From assembly GCF_000425645.1 (NCBI RefSeq), contig NZ_KE384430.1, positions 1,419,540-1,483,539 on the forward strand: a stretch of DNA of 64,000 bases. Reading direction: 5' to 3'. The notes below the pieces were generated by a model. It was not told where the DNA came from. It saw only the letters and a list, made by a program, of their open reading frames with translations, and ran no database searches. This DNA comes from Gaetbulibacter saemankumensis DSM 17032. Its GTDB lineage: Bacteria > Bacteroidota > Bacteroidia > Flavobacteriales > Flavobacteriaceae. The position numbers were made by a program, and so were the translations under genes. Below, piece by piece: positions 33,511 through 43,851 of this stretch. Every line of letters starts with the position of its first letter. Position 1 is the first letter of the stretch.

Positions 33511-35697
33511 ATGTCAACACTAAGATTTCATGCCTTAAAGGAGTCTCTTTTTCATAAACCATTGCCAGTTGAAGAAAAAGTGCGTCGTTCTGAGTTATTC
33601 GGAACCAATGTTTTTAACGAAAATACTATGCGTCAATATTTAACTAAAGATGCATTTAAAGGCGTTATGAATGCTATTAAATTTGGAAAGAAAATAGATA
33701 GAAGTATTGCTGATCAAGTATCATCTTCGATGAAAGATTGGGCTTTGTCTAAAGGAGTGACTCATTATACGCATTGGTTTCAACCTTTAACAGGAACAAC
33801 GGCCGAAAAACATGACGCGTTTTTTGAAACTATAGGAGAAGGAATGGCTATTGAAAAGTTTGGTGGGGGGCAGTTAGTACAGCAGGAACCGGATGCGTCT
33901 AGTTTTCCTAGTGGAGGAATTAGAAATACTTTTGAGGCAAGAGGATATACTGCTTGGGATCCAACATCTCCTGCTTTTATATATGGCACAACCCTGTGTA
34001 TTCCAACTATTTTCGTAGCATATACTGGTGAAGCTTTAGATTATAAAACCCCTTTGCTTAGAGCTCTTAATGCAGTCGATCAGGCAGCCACCGACGTGTG
34101 TCGATACTTCGACAAAAATGTGAAAAAGGTAACCTCGTCTTTAGGTTGGGAACAAGAATATTTTTTAATAGATAAGTTGTTAGCCTCGAGCAGACCAGAT
34201 ATAACTTTAACAGGTAGAACCTTATTAGGTCATACTTCTGCTAAGGGACAACAGTTGGATGATCATTATTTTGGAGCTATTCCAGGGCGCGCTTTAAATT
34301 TTATGCGTGATTTGGAAACGGAGTGCATGTTGCTCGGAATTCCAGTGAAAACAAGACATAACGAGGTGGCTCCTAATCAGTTCGAATTAGCACCTATTTT
34401 TGAAGAGGCTAATTTAGCAGTCGATCATAATTCCCTGCTTATGGATATTATGGGACGTGTTGCTTCTAAACATAATTTCAAGGTGTTACTTCATGAAAAA
34501 CCGTTTGCGGGTATTAATGGTTCAGGTAAACATAATAACTGGTCGTTATCTACAGATACTGGCGTGAATTTGCTTGCTCCTGGAAAAACCCCTATGAGTA
34601 ACCTTCAGTTTTTAACGTTCTTTATTAATACAATAAAAGCGGTTCATGAATATGAAGAGTTATTGAGAGCGTCTATAGCATCCGCAAGTAACGATCATCG
34701 ATTAGGTGCTAATGAAGCGCCACCGGCTATTATTTCGGTGTTTATTGGTCAGCAACTTACAAAGGTGTTAGAAGAGCTTGAAGGGGTGACAAAAGGAAAA
34801 TTATCTCCCAAAGAAAAAACCGAATTAAAGCTTAATGTGGTTGGAAAGATTCCGGATGTATTATTAGATAATACGGATAGAAACCGAACATCGCCATTTG
34901 CTTTTACAGGGAACAAATTTGAATTTAGAGCCGTAGGATCTCTTGCGAATTGCGGAAATCCAATGACCGTTTTAAATACTATTGTAGCTAAGCAGCTTCA
35001 AGATTTTAAAATGGAGGTCGATGTTCTAATTAATAAAAAGGATTTAAAAAAGGACGAGGCTATTTTTAATGTGTTGCGTGAATATATTAAATCAACTAAA
35101 GCGATTTTGTTTGAAGGTAACGGTTATGGAAAAGAGTGGGAAGAAGAAGCTAAGAAACGGGGGTTAAGTAATAACAAATCGACTCCCGAAGCGCTTAAAG
35201 CGAAAATTTCGGATAAGGTGATTAAGTTGTTCGAAGATATGAATGTGATGAGTAAGGTAGAGTCTGAGGCGCGTTATGAGATTGAAATGGAAGCCTATAT
35301 TATGCATATTCAAATTGAAGCGCGTGTGTTGGGCGATGTAGCTAGAAATCATATTGTGCCAACAGCAGTGAAGTATCAGAATATCTTAATTGAAAATGTA
35401 AAAGGTTTAAAAGAGATTTTCGATAAGAAATATGCCTCGGTGTCTAAGGAGCAAATTAATTTAATAGAGGAAATTTCTAGTCATATTGAGGCGATTAATG
35501 CCAATGTAACCAAGATGATTAATGCTCGACGAGAAGCTAATGTTATTGAAGATTTAGAGAAAAAGGCAATGGCGTATTGCTTTGAGATAAAACCTTTGTT
35601 TGATGAGATTCGGTATCATTGTGATAAATTGGAGTTGCTCATAGATGATGAGATTTGGCCTTTAACAAAATATAGAGAATTATTATTTACCCGATAG
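33511..35697 (+). CDS. glnN: Glutamine synthetase type III
   Basis: A 728-residue GSIII, the large dodecameric form. Visible motifs include the N-terminal RRSELFGTNVFNENTM, WFQPLTGTTAEKHDAF, GWEQEYFLID with catalytic Glu residues, KTRHNEVAPNQFELAPIFEE and NGSGKHNNWSLSTDTGVN. The start at 33511 (MSTLRFHALKESLF) fits both the family N-terminus and the promoter position. It is divergent from the GSII gene over about 270 bp, so both nitrogen-assimilation genes could respond to one regulator bound there. Confidence 0.95.
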   Translation: MSTLRFHALKESLFHKPLPVEEKVRRSELFGTNVFNENTMRQYLTKDAFKGVMNAIKFGKKIDRSIADQVSSSMKDWALSKGVTHYTHWFQPLTGTTAEKHDAFFETIGEGMAIEKFGGGQLVQQEPDASSFPSGGIRNTFEARGYTAWDPTSPAFIYGTTLCIPTIFVAYTGEALDYKTPLLRALNAVDQAATDVCRYFDKNVKKVTSSLGWEQEYFLIDKLLASSRPDITLTGRTLLGHTSAKGQQLDDHYFGAIPGRALNFMRDLETECMLLGIPVKTRHNEVAPNQFELAPIFEEANLAVDHNSLLMDIMGRVASKHNFKVLLHEKPFAGINGSGKHNNWSLSTDTGVNLLAPGKTPMSNLQFLTFFINTIKAVHEYEELLRASIASASNDHRLGANEAPPAIISVFIGQQLTKVLEELEGVTKGKLSPKEKTELKLNVVGKIPDVLLDNTDRNRTSPFAFTGNKFEFRAVGSLANCGNPMTVLNTIVAKQLQDFKMEVDVLINKKDLKKDEAIFNVLREYIKSTKAILFEGNGYGKEWEEEAKKRGLSNNKSTPEALKAKISDKVIKLFEDMNVMSKVESEARYEIEMEAYIMHIQIEARVLGDVARNHIVPTAVKYQNILIENVKGLKEIFDKKYASVSKEQINLIEEISSHIEAINANVTKMINARREANVIEDLEKKAMAYCFEIKPLFDEIRYHCDKLELLIDDEIWPLTKYRELLFTR

Positions 35698-35711
35698 TTG
35701 GTATTATTAGA

Positions 35712-35740
35712 AAATCCCGTTTCAAAAAGCGGGATTTTTT
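35712..35740 (+). terminator. Terminator after the GSIII gene
   Basis: AATCCCG and CGGGATT form the stem (loop TTTCAAAAAG) and are followed by a T run. Confidence 0.85.
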
Positions 35741-35753
35741 AATTCAAAAAAAT

Positions 35754-35761
35754 TAAATTTG
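35754..35761 (+). promoter_or_regulatory. -7 promoter box of purM
   Basis: TAAATTTG matches TAnnTTTG, 18 bases before the ATG at 35779, and directly follows the GSIII terminator. Confidence 0.6.
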
Positions 35762-35778
35762 CACCACAATTCAACATT

Positions 35779-36957
35779 ATGAGTCAAGAAGTTTCTAAAC
35801 GCTACGCACAACGCGGAGTTTCAGCATCTAAAGAGGATGTACACAATGCAATAAAAAATATCGATAAAGGATTGTTTCCTAAGGCTTTCTGTAAGATAGT
35901 ACCCGATTATTTAACAAACGATGAGGACTATTGTTTAATTATGCATGCCGATGGGGCGGGTACTAAGTCGTCTTTAGCATATATGTATTGGAAGGAAACA
36001 GGCGATGTTTCTGTTTGGAAAGGTATAGCTCAGGATGCACTTATCATGAATATCGATGATTTATTATGTGTTGGGGCGACCGATAACATTATGTTGTCAT
36101 CGACCATTGGAAGAAATAAAAATTTAATTCCTGGTGAAGTGATTTCTGCTATTATTAATGGAACTGAAGAGTTGCTTGAAGATTTAAAATCCTTTGGTGT
36201 TACCATTCATTCTACTGGTGGTGAAACGGCCGATGTAGGTGATTTGGTAAGAACTATTATTGTGGATTCTACGGTTACTGCAAGAATGAAACGCAGTGAT
36301 GTGATTGATAATGCAAATATTCAAGCTGGTGATGTTATTGTTGGATTAGAAAGTTTTGGTCAGGCAAGTTACGAGAAAGAGTATAATGGTGGTATGGGTA
36401 GTAATGGCTTGACATCGGCCAGACACGATGTGTTTAATAAATATTTAGCCGAGAAATACCCTGAGAGTTTTGATGCTTCAGTACCAGAAGACCTAGTGTA
36501 TTCGGGACAGGTTAAATTAACTGATGACGTTAAAGATGCGCCTATCGATGCTGGTAAATTAGTCTTGTCTCCTACGCGTACTTATGCGCCAATTATCAAG
36601 AAAATTTTAGCGGCTTATAATTCGGATGCGGTTCACGGTATGGTGCATTGTTCAGGTGGAGCTCAAACCAAAATTCTTCATTTTGTAGATCAGTTTCATA
36701 TAATTAAGGATAATATGTTTTCAATTCCTCCTTTGTTTAAATTAATTCAGGAGCAAAGCAAAACGGATTGGAAAGAAATGTATCAAGTGTTTAACTGTGG
36801 GCATAGAATGGAGTTATATGTGTCGCCAGAGATAGCTGAAGATATTATCGGTATTTCAAAATCGTTTAATGTTGACGCAAAAATTATTGGTCGTGTGGAG
36901 GCATCGGAAACTAAAAAGCTTACAATAAAAAGTGAGTTCGGGGAGTTTTCTTATTAG
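35779..36957 (+). CDS. purM: Phosphoribosylformylglycinamidine cyclo-ligase (AIR synthase)
   Basis: Closes the imidazole ring in step five of purine synthesis. At 392 residues it is the longer Bacteroidota form. Motifs: KRYAQRGVS at the N-terminus, HADGAGTKSSLAY (about 54-66), the metal/ATP-binding DALIMNIDDLLCVGAT (about 88-103), and HSTGGETADVGDLVRT (about 147-162). It follows a terminator and has its own promoter box, so it is not part of a purine operon here. Confidence 0.93.
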   Translation: MSQEVSKRYAQRGVSASKEDVHNAIKNIDKGLFPKAFCKIVPDYLTNDEDYCLIMHADGAGTKSSLAYMYWKETGDVSVWKGIAQDALIMNIDDLLCVGATDNIMLSSTIGRNKNLIPGEVISAIINGTEELLEDLKSFGVTIHSTGGETADVGDLVRTIIVDSTVTARMKRSDVIDNANIQAGDVIVGLESFGQASYEKEYNGGMGSNGLTSARHDVFNKYLAEKYPESFDASVPEDLVYSGQVKLTDDVKDAPIDAGKLVLSPTRTYAPIIKKILAAYNSDAVHGMVHCSGGAQTKILHFVDQFHIIKDNMFSIPPLFKLIQEQSKTDWKEMYQVFNCGHRMELYVSPEIAEDIIGISKSFNVDAKIIGRVEASETKKLTIKSEFGEFSY

Positions 36958-37035
36958 GTTTTCGTAACTGTTGTTTTAATTGGAACAATTGTTGATAGGA
37001 AATGTATTTTATAGAAAAAACACTCTAATCTAACC

Positions 37036-37995
37036 ATGAAGAATATATTAGTAATCCTAGCATGTTTTTGTTTTCAATTGTTATTAGCCCAGCCAGATTC
37101 TTTGTTTTTAAAGGTAAAGGAAGAAAAATATGAGGGACCAATATGGGTGCAGAAAAATAAAGCTTCTGTCGATTTAAGCGAAGTTGTATTTGTAAACTGG
37201 AACTCAGGGGGTACTAATTCTATTTCAGGATTAATTGGGTTGGCTACCTCTGCAGATTATAGCGACAAATATTTTACATGGAAAAATAATGCTATGCTTA
37301 GGTATGGTATTAACAGGCAGCAGGGGAGAGAGTTACGAAAAACCGATGATATTTTTGAAATTAACTCAAATATGGGTTATAGGCCAGATGAAAATTCTAA
37401 CTGGTATTATTCTGCAAGGCTTAATTTTCGAACTCAGATGACCAATGGTTATAAGTACCCTGATACAGATAATCCTATTTCACGATTAATGGCACCAGGG
37501 TATCTCTTTTTTGGGGGAGGTATGGAATATGGTAAGCATATTGATAACCTAGACTTTTATTTCTCACCATTAACATTAAAAGCTACTTTTGTACTAGATG
37601 AAGATTTGGCTAATGATGGAGCTTTTGGAGTGAAACCTGCAGAGTTCGATGACTTAGGTAATTTAATAAGGCCTGGTGAACGTATTAGGCGCGAGGTTGG
37701 TATTTTGGTAACTAATAATTATATACGGGAAGTTGCTGAGAATATTACGATAAAAAATCAAGTAAGCTTATATTCAGATTATATTAATAACTTCGGGAAT
37801 ATAGATATCGATTGGAGCTTAGATTTCGATTTTAAAGTGAATAACTTTATACGTGCTACTTTGGGTTCGCACCTTCGTTATGATGATGATATTAAAACTT
37901 CAAAGGCTACAGAATTTGAGGGAGAATTTGAAGAAGCTGGCGCAAAAGTGCAGTGGAAACAGTTTCTAGGTATTGGTTTTGCTGTAGATTTTTAG
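37036..37995 (+). CDS. DUF3078 family exported protein
   Basis: A 319-residue protein with a signal peptide (1-18, ending LLLAQ) and a mature part rich in alternating aromatic/polar residues and in Trp, Tyr and Asn, ending in an aromatic strand (GIGFAVDF). This pattern is that of an outer-membrane beta-barrel. It fits the DUF3078 family of Bacteroidota, whose function is unknown to me. It lies 78 bp after purM on the same strand and may be read from the same transcript. Confidence 0.78.
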   Translation: MKNILVILACFCFQLLLAQPDSLFLKVKEEKYEGPIWVQKNKASVDLSEVVFVNWNSGGTNSISGLIGLATSADYSDKYFTWKNNAMLRYGINRQQGRELRKTDDIFEINSNMGYRPDENSNWYYSARLNFRTQMTNGYKYPDTDNPISRLMAPGYLFFGGGMEYGKHIDNLDFYFSPLTLKATFVLDEDLANDGAFGVKPAEFDDLGNLIRPGERIRREVGILVTNNYIREVAENITIKNQVSLYSDYINNFGNIDIDWSLDFDFKVNNFIRATLGSHLRYDDDIKTSKATEFEGEFEEAGAKVQWKQFLGIGFAVDF

Positions 37996-38178
37996 AGGAT
38001 CTCTCTTATTTGTAAAATTTGAAAATTTGTTAACTTTTTGTTGTTGATAAATAATTAAGAAACTGACAATCAGTTGTTTGTGTTTTTTTTGTGTAAACTT
38101 TATGACTTTTGTCATATTTAATGTTGAACTTTTTTTACGTTCTTTGTGTTATTATTGAACTAAAAATTATCCAACCTT

Positions 38179-40737
38179 ATGCCTGTAGACACACAAACCC
38201 TCAAAGAACCAATTACGTACACACAAGAGGAAGCTTTTGAAGCTTCAAAAGCTTATTTTAAAGGCGATGACCTAGCGGCTCGTGTATGGATTAATAAATA
38301 TGCCTTAAAAGATTCTGAAGGTAATTTATTCGAACTTACTCCTAACGATATGCATCGTCGTATTGCAGGAGAAATTGCAAGAATTGAAGCAAAGTATCCA
38401 AATCCGCTTAGTGAGGAAGAAGTGTTTAATCTTGTCAAGGATTTTAAATATATCGTACCTCAAGGAAGTCCTATGGCTGGTATTGGAAATCCTTATCAAA
38501 CAGCATCTCTGTCTAATTGTTTTGTAATTGGAAATTCTGGTGAGTCTGATTCTTATGGTGGGATTATGAAAATAGATCAGGAGCAAGTGCAGTTAATGAA
38601 GCGGCGTGGAGGAGTTGGTCATGATTTATCGCACATTCGTCCTAAAGGATCGCCAGTAAAAAATTCGGCTTTAACCTCTACGGGGATTGTACCATTTATG
38701 GAGCGCTACTCTAACTCAACGAGGGAGGTGGCCCAGGATGGACGTCGCGGAGCCTTGATGTTATCTGTGTCTATTAATCATCCGGATTCAGAAGATTTTA
38801 TCGATGCTAAATTAGAGCAAGGGAAGGTTACTGGGGCAAATGTATCTGTTAGAATTGATGATGAGTTTATGAGGGCGGTGAAAGCAAACTCTAATTATAT
38901 TCAAAAATATCCTATTTTTAGTGAGACGCCGAAATATTCAAAGTCGGTTGAGGCAAATAAAATTTGGAAGAAAATTGTTCATAATGCCTGGAAATCTGCA
39001 GAGCCAGGAATCTTATTCTGGGACACGATTGCTAAAGAATCTGTGCCAGATTGTTATGCCGATTTAGGTTATAAAACGGTATCAACAAACCCATGTGGTG
39101 AAATCCCGCTTTGCCCATACGATTCTTGTCGTTTGTTGGCTATTAACCTATTTTCATATGTAGAAAATCCCTTTACAAGTCATGCGAAGTTTAATTTTGA
39201 TTTGTTTAAAAAACATGTGGCTTATGCCCAGCGTATCATGGATGATATAATCGATTTAGAACTTGAGAAAATTGATGTCATTCTTGGGAAAATAGATTCA
39301 GATCCTGAATTAGATGAAGTAAAAGCCACCGAGAGAAACCTTTGGTTAAACATTCAAAGAAAAGCAGAAGAAGGAAGAAGAACCGGAATCGGTATTACTG
39401 CGGAAGGTGATATGTTAGCTGCATTAGGTATCCAATACGGAAGTGAAGCTGGAAATGCATTTTCATTAGAAGTACATAAAACATTATGTATTGAGGCTTA
39501 TAGAGCATCGGTTTACACGGCTAAAGATCGTGGCGCTTTTACTATTTATGATTCGGAGCGTGAAAAAAACAATCCTTTTATTAATCGAATAAAGGAAGAA
39601 GATGAAAAACTGTATTACGATATGTTGGAATACGGACGTCGTAATATAGCCTTATTAACTATTGCTCCTACAGGGACTACAAGTTTAATGACGCAAACAT
39701 CATCAGGAATAGAGCCCGTGTTTTTACCTGTTTATAAACGTCGTCGAAAAGTAAATCCTAACGATAAAAATGTACGCATCGATTTTGTTGATGAGGTGGG
39801 CGATTCTTGGGAAGAATACGTGGTGTTTCACCACAGATTTAAGCAATGGATGGAGGTGAATGGTCATGATACAACCGTTAATTATACTCAGGAAGAATTA
39901 GATAATTTAGTAAAGCAATCGCCTTATTATAAAGCGACCTCAAATGATGTAAACTGGTTAAGCAAGGTTAGTATGCAAGGTGCTATTCAAAAATGGGTAG
40001 ACCATTCAATTAGCGTAACAATTAACTTGCCAAATGATGTGTCTGAAGATTTAGTTGGAGACTTATATCTAAAGGCTTGGGAAGTAGGTTGTAAAGGTGT
40101 AACCGTGTATCGTGATGGTTCTCGTTCCGGAGTGTTAATTTCTAATGAAGAAAAGAAAGAAACCAGTACGCCTGATTTATTAACGGCATTCCCTAAAAAA
40201 CGTCCGGAAGTTCTTGAAGCAGATGTGGTGCGTTTTCAGAATAATAAAGACAAATGGATTGCTTTTATTGGATTAATTGATGGCAAGCCTTATGAAATTT
40301 TTACCGGGTTGTTAGATGATGAAGATGGTATTTTAATTCCTCGATGGGTGAATACAGGCTTGATTATTAAGAGTCAAAACGATGATGGAAGCAAACGCTA
40401 CGATTTTCAGTATAAAAATAAAAGAGGCTATAAGACTACAATTGAAGGACTTTCACATAAGTTTAATCCAGAATTCTGGAATTATGCTAAATTAATATCA
40501 AGTACCCTGCGTCATGGCATGCCTATCGATAAGATTGTTGACTTAATCAATAGTTTACAATTAGATAGCGAGTCAATAAATACGTGGAAAAATGGTGTGG
40601 TGAGAGCTTTAAAACGCTATGTAGCCGATGGAACTCAGGCAAAAGGTCAAACTTGTGATTCGTGTAAATCTGAGAATTTAATTTATCAGGAAGGGTGCTT
40701 AACATGTAAAGATTGTGGCTCGTCAAAGTGTGGATAA
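38179..40737 (+). CDS. nrdJ: Adenosylcobalamin-dependent ribonucleotide reductase (class II)
   Basis: Reduces ribonucleotides using coenzyme B12, without oxygen dependence. The 852-residue chain has the class II motifs SLSNCFVIGNSGESD (first active-site Cys), STNPCGEIPLCPYDSCRL with the catalytic N-x-C-x-E (about 311-328), APTGTTSLMTQTSSGIEPVF, and a Cys-rich C-terminal tail with C-x-x-C pairs (TCDSCKSENL, LTCKDCGSSKCG) for electron delivery. The 183-bp upstream spacer has AACTGA/TCAGTT and ATGAC/GTCAT hairpins but I see no cobalamin riboswitch. Confidence 0.94.
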   Translation: MPVDTQTLKEPITYTQEEAFEASKAYFKGDDLAARVWINKYALKDSEGNLFELTPNDMHRRIAGEIARIEAKYPNPLSEEEVFNLVKDFKYIVPQGSPMAGIGNPYQTASLSNCFVIGNSGESDSYGGIMKIDQEQVQLMKRRGGVGHDLSHIRPKGSPVKNSALTSTGIVPFMERYSNSTREVAQDGRRGALMLSVSINHPDSEDFIDAKLEQGKVTGANVSVRIDDEFMRAVKANSNYIQKYPIFSETPKYSKSVEANKIWKKIVHNAWKSAEPGILFWDTIAKESVPDCYADLGYKTVSTNPCGEIPLCPYDSCRLLAINLFSYVENPFTSHAKFNFDLFKKHVAYAQRIMDDIIDLELEKIDVILGKIDSDPELDEVKATERNLWLNIQRKAEEGRRTGIGITAEGDMLAALGIQYGSEAGNAFSLEVHKTLCIEAYRASVYTAKDRGAFTIYDSEREKNNPFINRIKEEDEKLYYDMLEYGRRNIALLTIAPTGTTSLMTQTSSGIEPVFLPVYKRRRKVNPNDKNVRIDFVDEVGDSWEEYVVFHHRFKQWMEVNGHDTTVNYTQEELDNLVKQSPYYKATSNDVNWLSKVSMQGAIQKWVDHSISVTINLPNDVSEDLVGDLYLKAWEVGCKGVTVYRDGSRSGVLISNEEKKETSTPDLLTAFPKKRPEVLEADVVRFQNNKDKWIAFIGLIDGKPYEIFTGLLDDEDGILIPRWVNTGLIIKSQNDDGSKRYDFQYKNKRGYKTTIEGLSHKFNPEFWNYAKLISSTLRHGMPIDKIVDLINSLQLDSESINTWKNGVVRALKRYVADGTQAKGQTCDSCKSENLIYQEGCLTCKDCGSSKCG

Positions 40738-40768
40738 AATTTAAATAAACAGATGTAAATTGTAGTGG

Positions 40769-40797
40769 TTGAAAATTCATAAAATATCGTATTTTTG
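40769..40797 (+). promoter_or_regulatory. Promoter of prfA
   Basis: TTG (40769-40771) and TATTTTTG (40790-40797) are 18 bases apart, with the ATG 22 bases after the -7 box. Confidence 0.7.
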
Positions 40798-40818
40798 GTC
40801 CTCAATTAAAATTGGTAG

Positions 40819-41895
40819 ATGTTAGAGAAATTACAAATAGTAAAACAGCGTTTTGATGAGGTTAGTGATTTAATCATTCAGCCAGATATTATTAGTGATC
40901 AAAAGCGTTATGTCGAGCTAAACCGGGAATATAAGGACTTGCGTATTTTAATGGATAAACGTGAAGCCTACATAGAATTAACTGAAAATTTAGCTGAAGC
41001 TGAAGAGATTATTGCAGACGGCAGTGATCCTGAAATGGTAGAAATGGCTAAAATGCAGTATGATGAAGCTAAAGAAGGTATTCCTAAACTTGAAGATGAA
41101 ATTAAATTTCTTTTAATACCTAAAGATCCTGAGGATGCTAAAAATGCGGTAGTTGAGTTGCGTGCTGGAACAGGTGGTGATGAAGCTAGTATATTTGCTG
41201 GAGATCTGTTTAGAATGTATACAAAATACTGTGAAAGTAAAGGCTGGAAAGTTGATACGGTAGATTTTAGCGAGGGAACCAACGGTGGTTTTAAGGAAAT
41301 TCAGTTTGAAGTTTCTGGGGAGGATGTTTACGGAACTCTAAAGTTTGAAGCGGGAGTTCACCGTGTGCAACGAGTGCCACAAACAGAAACCCAAGGGCGT
41401 GTACATACCAGTGCAGCCACTGTAATGGTATTTCCAGAAGCTGAAGAGTTCGATGTTGAAATTAATCCTAAGGATGTAAGAATAGATTATTTCTGCTCAT
41501 CAGGACCTGGAGGTCAGTCGGTAAATACAACCTACTCGGCGGTACGATTAACACACATTCCAACAGGATTGGTAGCGCAATGTCAGGATCAGAAATCGCA
41601 GCATAAAAACAAAGAGAAAGCCTTTAAAGTATTACGTTCACGTTTATATGATTTAGAGCTGGCAAAGAAACAAGAGGAGGATGCAGCGAAACGTGGTAGT
41701 ATGGTTAGTAGTGGTGATAGGAGTGCTAAAATTAGAACTTATAATTATCCGCAGGGCCGTGTTACCGATCACAGAATTGGCTTAACATTATACGATTTAT
41801 CGAATATTGTAAATGGTGATATTCAAAAAATAATAGACGAATTGCAGTTAGCTGAAAATACTGAGAAACTGAAAGCAAACGATAACGTGATTTAA
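40819..41895 (+). CDS. prfA: Peptide chain release factor 1
   Basis: Terminates translation at UAA and UAG. The GGQ motif ([15 protein letters not shown], Gly-Gly-Gln about 230-232) that triggers peptide release is intact, and the PAT-type codon-recognition region precedes it ([19 protein letters not shown]). Length 358 aa is normal. It has its own promoter and ends in a terminator, with pyrF immediately beyond. Confidence 0.96.
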   Translation: MLEKLQIVKQRFDEVSDLIIQPDIISDQKRYVELNREYKDLRILMDKREAYIELTENLAEAEEIIADGSDPEMVEMAKMQYDEAKEGIPKLEDEIKFLLIPKDPEDAKNAVVELRAGTGGDEASIFAGDLFRMYTKYCESKGWKVDTVDFSEGTNGGFKEIQFEVSGEDVYGTLKFEAGVHRVQRVPQTETQGRVHTSAATVMVFPEAEEFDVEINPKDVRIDYFCSSGPGGQSVNTTYSAVRLTHIPTGLVAQCQDQKSQHKNKEKAFKVLRSRLYDLELAKKQEEDAAKRGSMVSSGDRSAKIRTYNYPQGRVTDHRIGLTLYDLSNIVNGDIQKIIDELQLAENTEKLKANDNVI

Positions 41896-41903
41896 AATTT
41901 AAA

Positions 41904-41927
41904 TAGCCTCGTAAAGAGGCTTTTTTA
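41904..41927 (+). terminator. Terminator after prfA
   Basis: TAGCCTC and GAGGCT form a short stem with loop GTAAA and six T. It ends 4 bases before the pyrF start, so pyrF is read either by read-through or from a promoter inside prfA. Confidence 0.75.
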
Positions 41928-41930
41928 TGT

Positions 41931-42746
41931 ATGACAACAGCACAACTTATTAACGAGATTAATAAAAAGAAATCTTTTTTATGTGTAGGATTAGATGTTG
42001 ATTTAAATAAAATCCCTCAGCATTTATTAGAAGAAGAAGATCCCATTTTTGCTTTCAATAAAGCTATAATAGATGCAACGCATCACTTATGTGTGGCCTA
42101 TAAACCTAATACAGCTTTTTATGAGGCGTATGGTATTAAGGGGTGGAAAGCTTTAGAGAAAACCATAAAGTATATTAACGAAAATCATCCGGAAATTTTC
42201 ACTATTGCCGATGCTAAACGCGGTGATATTGGGAATACCAGCACGATGTATGCTAAAGCATTTTTTGAGGATTTGGCTTTCGATTCGGTTACTGTAGCAC
42301 CATACATGGGGAAAGATTCTGTGGAGCCGTTTTTAGCGTTTGAAGATAAGCATACTATTATGCTGGGCCTAACTTCCAATGAAGGTGCTTTCGATTTTCA
42401 AACTAAACTGGTAGATGGTAAAGAATTGTATAAGCAAGTTCTTGAAACCTCAAAGTCTTGGAAAAATGCCCATAATTTAATGTATGTAGTAGGAGCAACA
42501 AAGGCCGAGTATTTAGCTGAAATTAGGAATATTATTCCTGAAAGCTTTTTGTTAGTTCCTGGAGTAGGAGCGCAAGGTGGAAATTTACAAGATGTTTGTA
42601 AATACGGAATGACTGAAAATGTTGGTCTACTCATTAATTCTTCAAGAGGTATTATATACGCATCCAAGGAAACGAACTTCGCAGAAGTGGCAGGACAAAA
42701 GGCTGCTGAATTACAAAAGGAAATGGCTGTGATATTAGAGGCTTAG
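41931..42746 (+). CDS. pyrF: Orotidine 5'-phosphate decarboxylase, long type
   Basis: Converts OMP to UMP. The catalytic D-x-K-x-x-D block reads [11 protein letters not shown] (about 82-92), with [13 protein letters not shown] at the N-terminus and the phosphate-binding VPGVGAQGG near the end. Length 271 aa and the substitutions mark the second subfamily (pyrF type 2) common in Bacteroidota. The ATG at 41931 sits in the tail of the prfA terminator. The next gene starts 33 bp downstream on the same strand. Confidence 0.94.
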   Translation: MTTAQLINEINKKKSFLCVGLDVDLNKIPQHLLEEEDPIFAFNKAIIDATHHLCVAYKPNTAFYEAYGIKGWKALEKTIKYINENHPEIFTIADAKRGDIGNTSTMYAKAFFEDLAFDSVTVAPYMGKDSVEPFLAFEDKHTIMLGLTSNEGAFDFQTKLVDGKELYKQVLETSKSWKNAHNLMYVVGATKAEYLAEIRNIIPESFLLVPGVGAQGGNLQDVCKYGMTENVGLLINSSRGIIYASKETNFAEVAGQKAAELQKEMAVILEA

Positions 42747-42779
42747 ATTTTGTGGTTTTAGTATTCAAGATATAATTTA

Positions 42780-43589
42780 ATGCAGATTAAATATCAAGAT
42801 CAAATGAATAGAACGATTCGTTTAGGGCAATTTCCTAAGCGAATCGTCTCTTTAGTACCTAGTCAAACCGAGTTGCTTTGCGATCTGGGACTAAAAGATT
42901 TATTAGTTGGGGTGACTAAGTTTTGTGTGCATCCGCATCAAATTAAAAAGGAAGTAGCAGTCGTAGGTGGTACTAAACAGATTCATATTAATAGAATAAA
43001 ACAACTACAACCTGATATTATACTGTGTAATAAAGAAGAGAATACAAAGGACATTGTCGAAGCCTGTGAAGGTGTTTGTCCGGTTCATGTGTCTGATATC
43101 TATACTTTAGATGATAGTCTTCAGCTCATAGAACAATATGGTAAATTATTTAATTGTGAAAAGCGCGCTCAGGAATTAGTAGAACTGATACGTTTAAAAA
43201 AAATTGATTTTGAAGCTTATATAAAAGGGAAAAGATATTTTAAAACAGCTTATTTTATCTGGAAATCACCATGGATGGTAGCTGCAAATAATACTTTTAT
43301 TAATTACTTGATGGCTTTGCAAGGTTTTGAAAATCAGTTTAGGCATTTAAAGAGGTATCCGGATATAGAGCTAAGCGAAGAGAACCTTTCTGGTGTAGAA
43401 CTGGTATTACTTTCAAGTGAGCCTTATCCGTTTAAAGAAGAACATAAAGACTACTTAAAAACAGTGATACCAAATGCTAAAATACTTTTAGTAGATGGAG
43501 AAATGTTTTCTTGGTACGGATCTAGGTTAATAAAGGCCTTTGATTATTTTAAAAACTTGCGTCAGCAGCATTTAAATGTGATTCCTTAA
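42780..43589 (+). CDS. BtuF-like helical-backbone substrate-binding protein
   Basis: A 269-residue protein of the periplasmic-binding-protein-III (BtuF/FhuD) fold. Visible marks: FPKRIVSLVPSQTELLCDLG near the N-terminus and QPDIILCNKEEN after about 75 residues, which are typical of B12- or haem/siderophore-binding proteins. It has no signal peptide, unlike BtuF, so it may be cytosolic or non-transport. No permease or ATPase is nearby. Ligand assignment to cobalamin is only suggested by the fold. Confidence 0.8.
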   Translation: MQIKYQDQMNRTIRLGQFPKRIVSLVPSQTELLCDLGLKDLLVGVTKFCVHPHQIKKEVAVVGGTKQIHINRIKQLQPDIILCNKEENTKDIVEACEGVCPVHVSDIYTLDDSLQLIEQYGKLFNCEKRAQELVELIRLKKIDFEAYIKGKRYFKTAYFIWKSPWMVAANNTFINYLMALQGFENQFRHLKRYPDIELSEENLSGVELVLLSSEPYPFKEEHKDYLKTVIPNAKILLVDGEMFSWYGSRLIKAFDYFKNLRQQHLNVIP

Positions 43590-43776
43590 GTGTAAAAATT
43601 GTTTTTTTCATCTTAAAGGCTTCATTGTATAAAATATCACTAGACTTCGAATCTGATTGAATCAAATTATATGCTTCAACAATGAAATTATTGTATAAAT
43701 TTTCTAATTCATTAAGACTTAAAACTTTCCTGAGGTTTGGCCTTATATACCCTACTTTACAAAAATGATTGTTCAT
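43549..43776 (-). CDS. Small flavobacterial protein, 75 aa, paralogue of the next
   Basis: A short helical protein whose core (ENLYNNFIVEAYNLIQSDS, about 25-43) aligns with that of the 68-aa protein at 43852: both have E-x-AYN, Q-x-D-S and S-D-I in the same spacing. Its end overlaps the end of the convergent BtuF-like gene by 41 bases. I recall a family of such proteins in flavobacteria without known function. Confidence 0.55.
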   Translation of the reverse strand: MNNHFCKVGYIRPNLRKVLSLNELENLYNNFIVEAYNLIQSDSKSSDILYNEAFKMKKTIFTLKESHLNAADASF

Positions 43777-43851
43777 AAACTTGTTTTAGTGTAAGTACGC
43801 GTTTATGAGGGAATTAGATGTTTCCTTAAAGTTAAAAAAATGTAAAATATT

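Noticed and set aside
38000-38178. Cobalamin riboswitch before nrdJ
   Set aside because: Only two short hairpins are seen (AACTGA/TCAGTT, ATGAC/GTCAT); the B12-box core is not recognisable.
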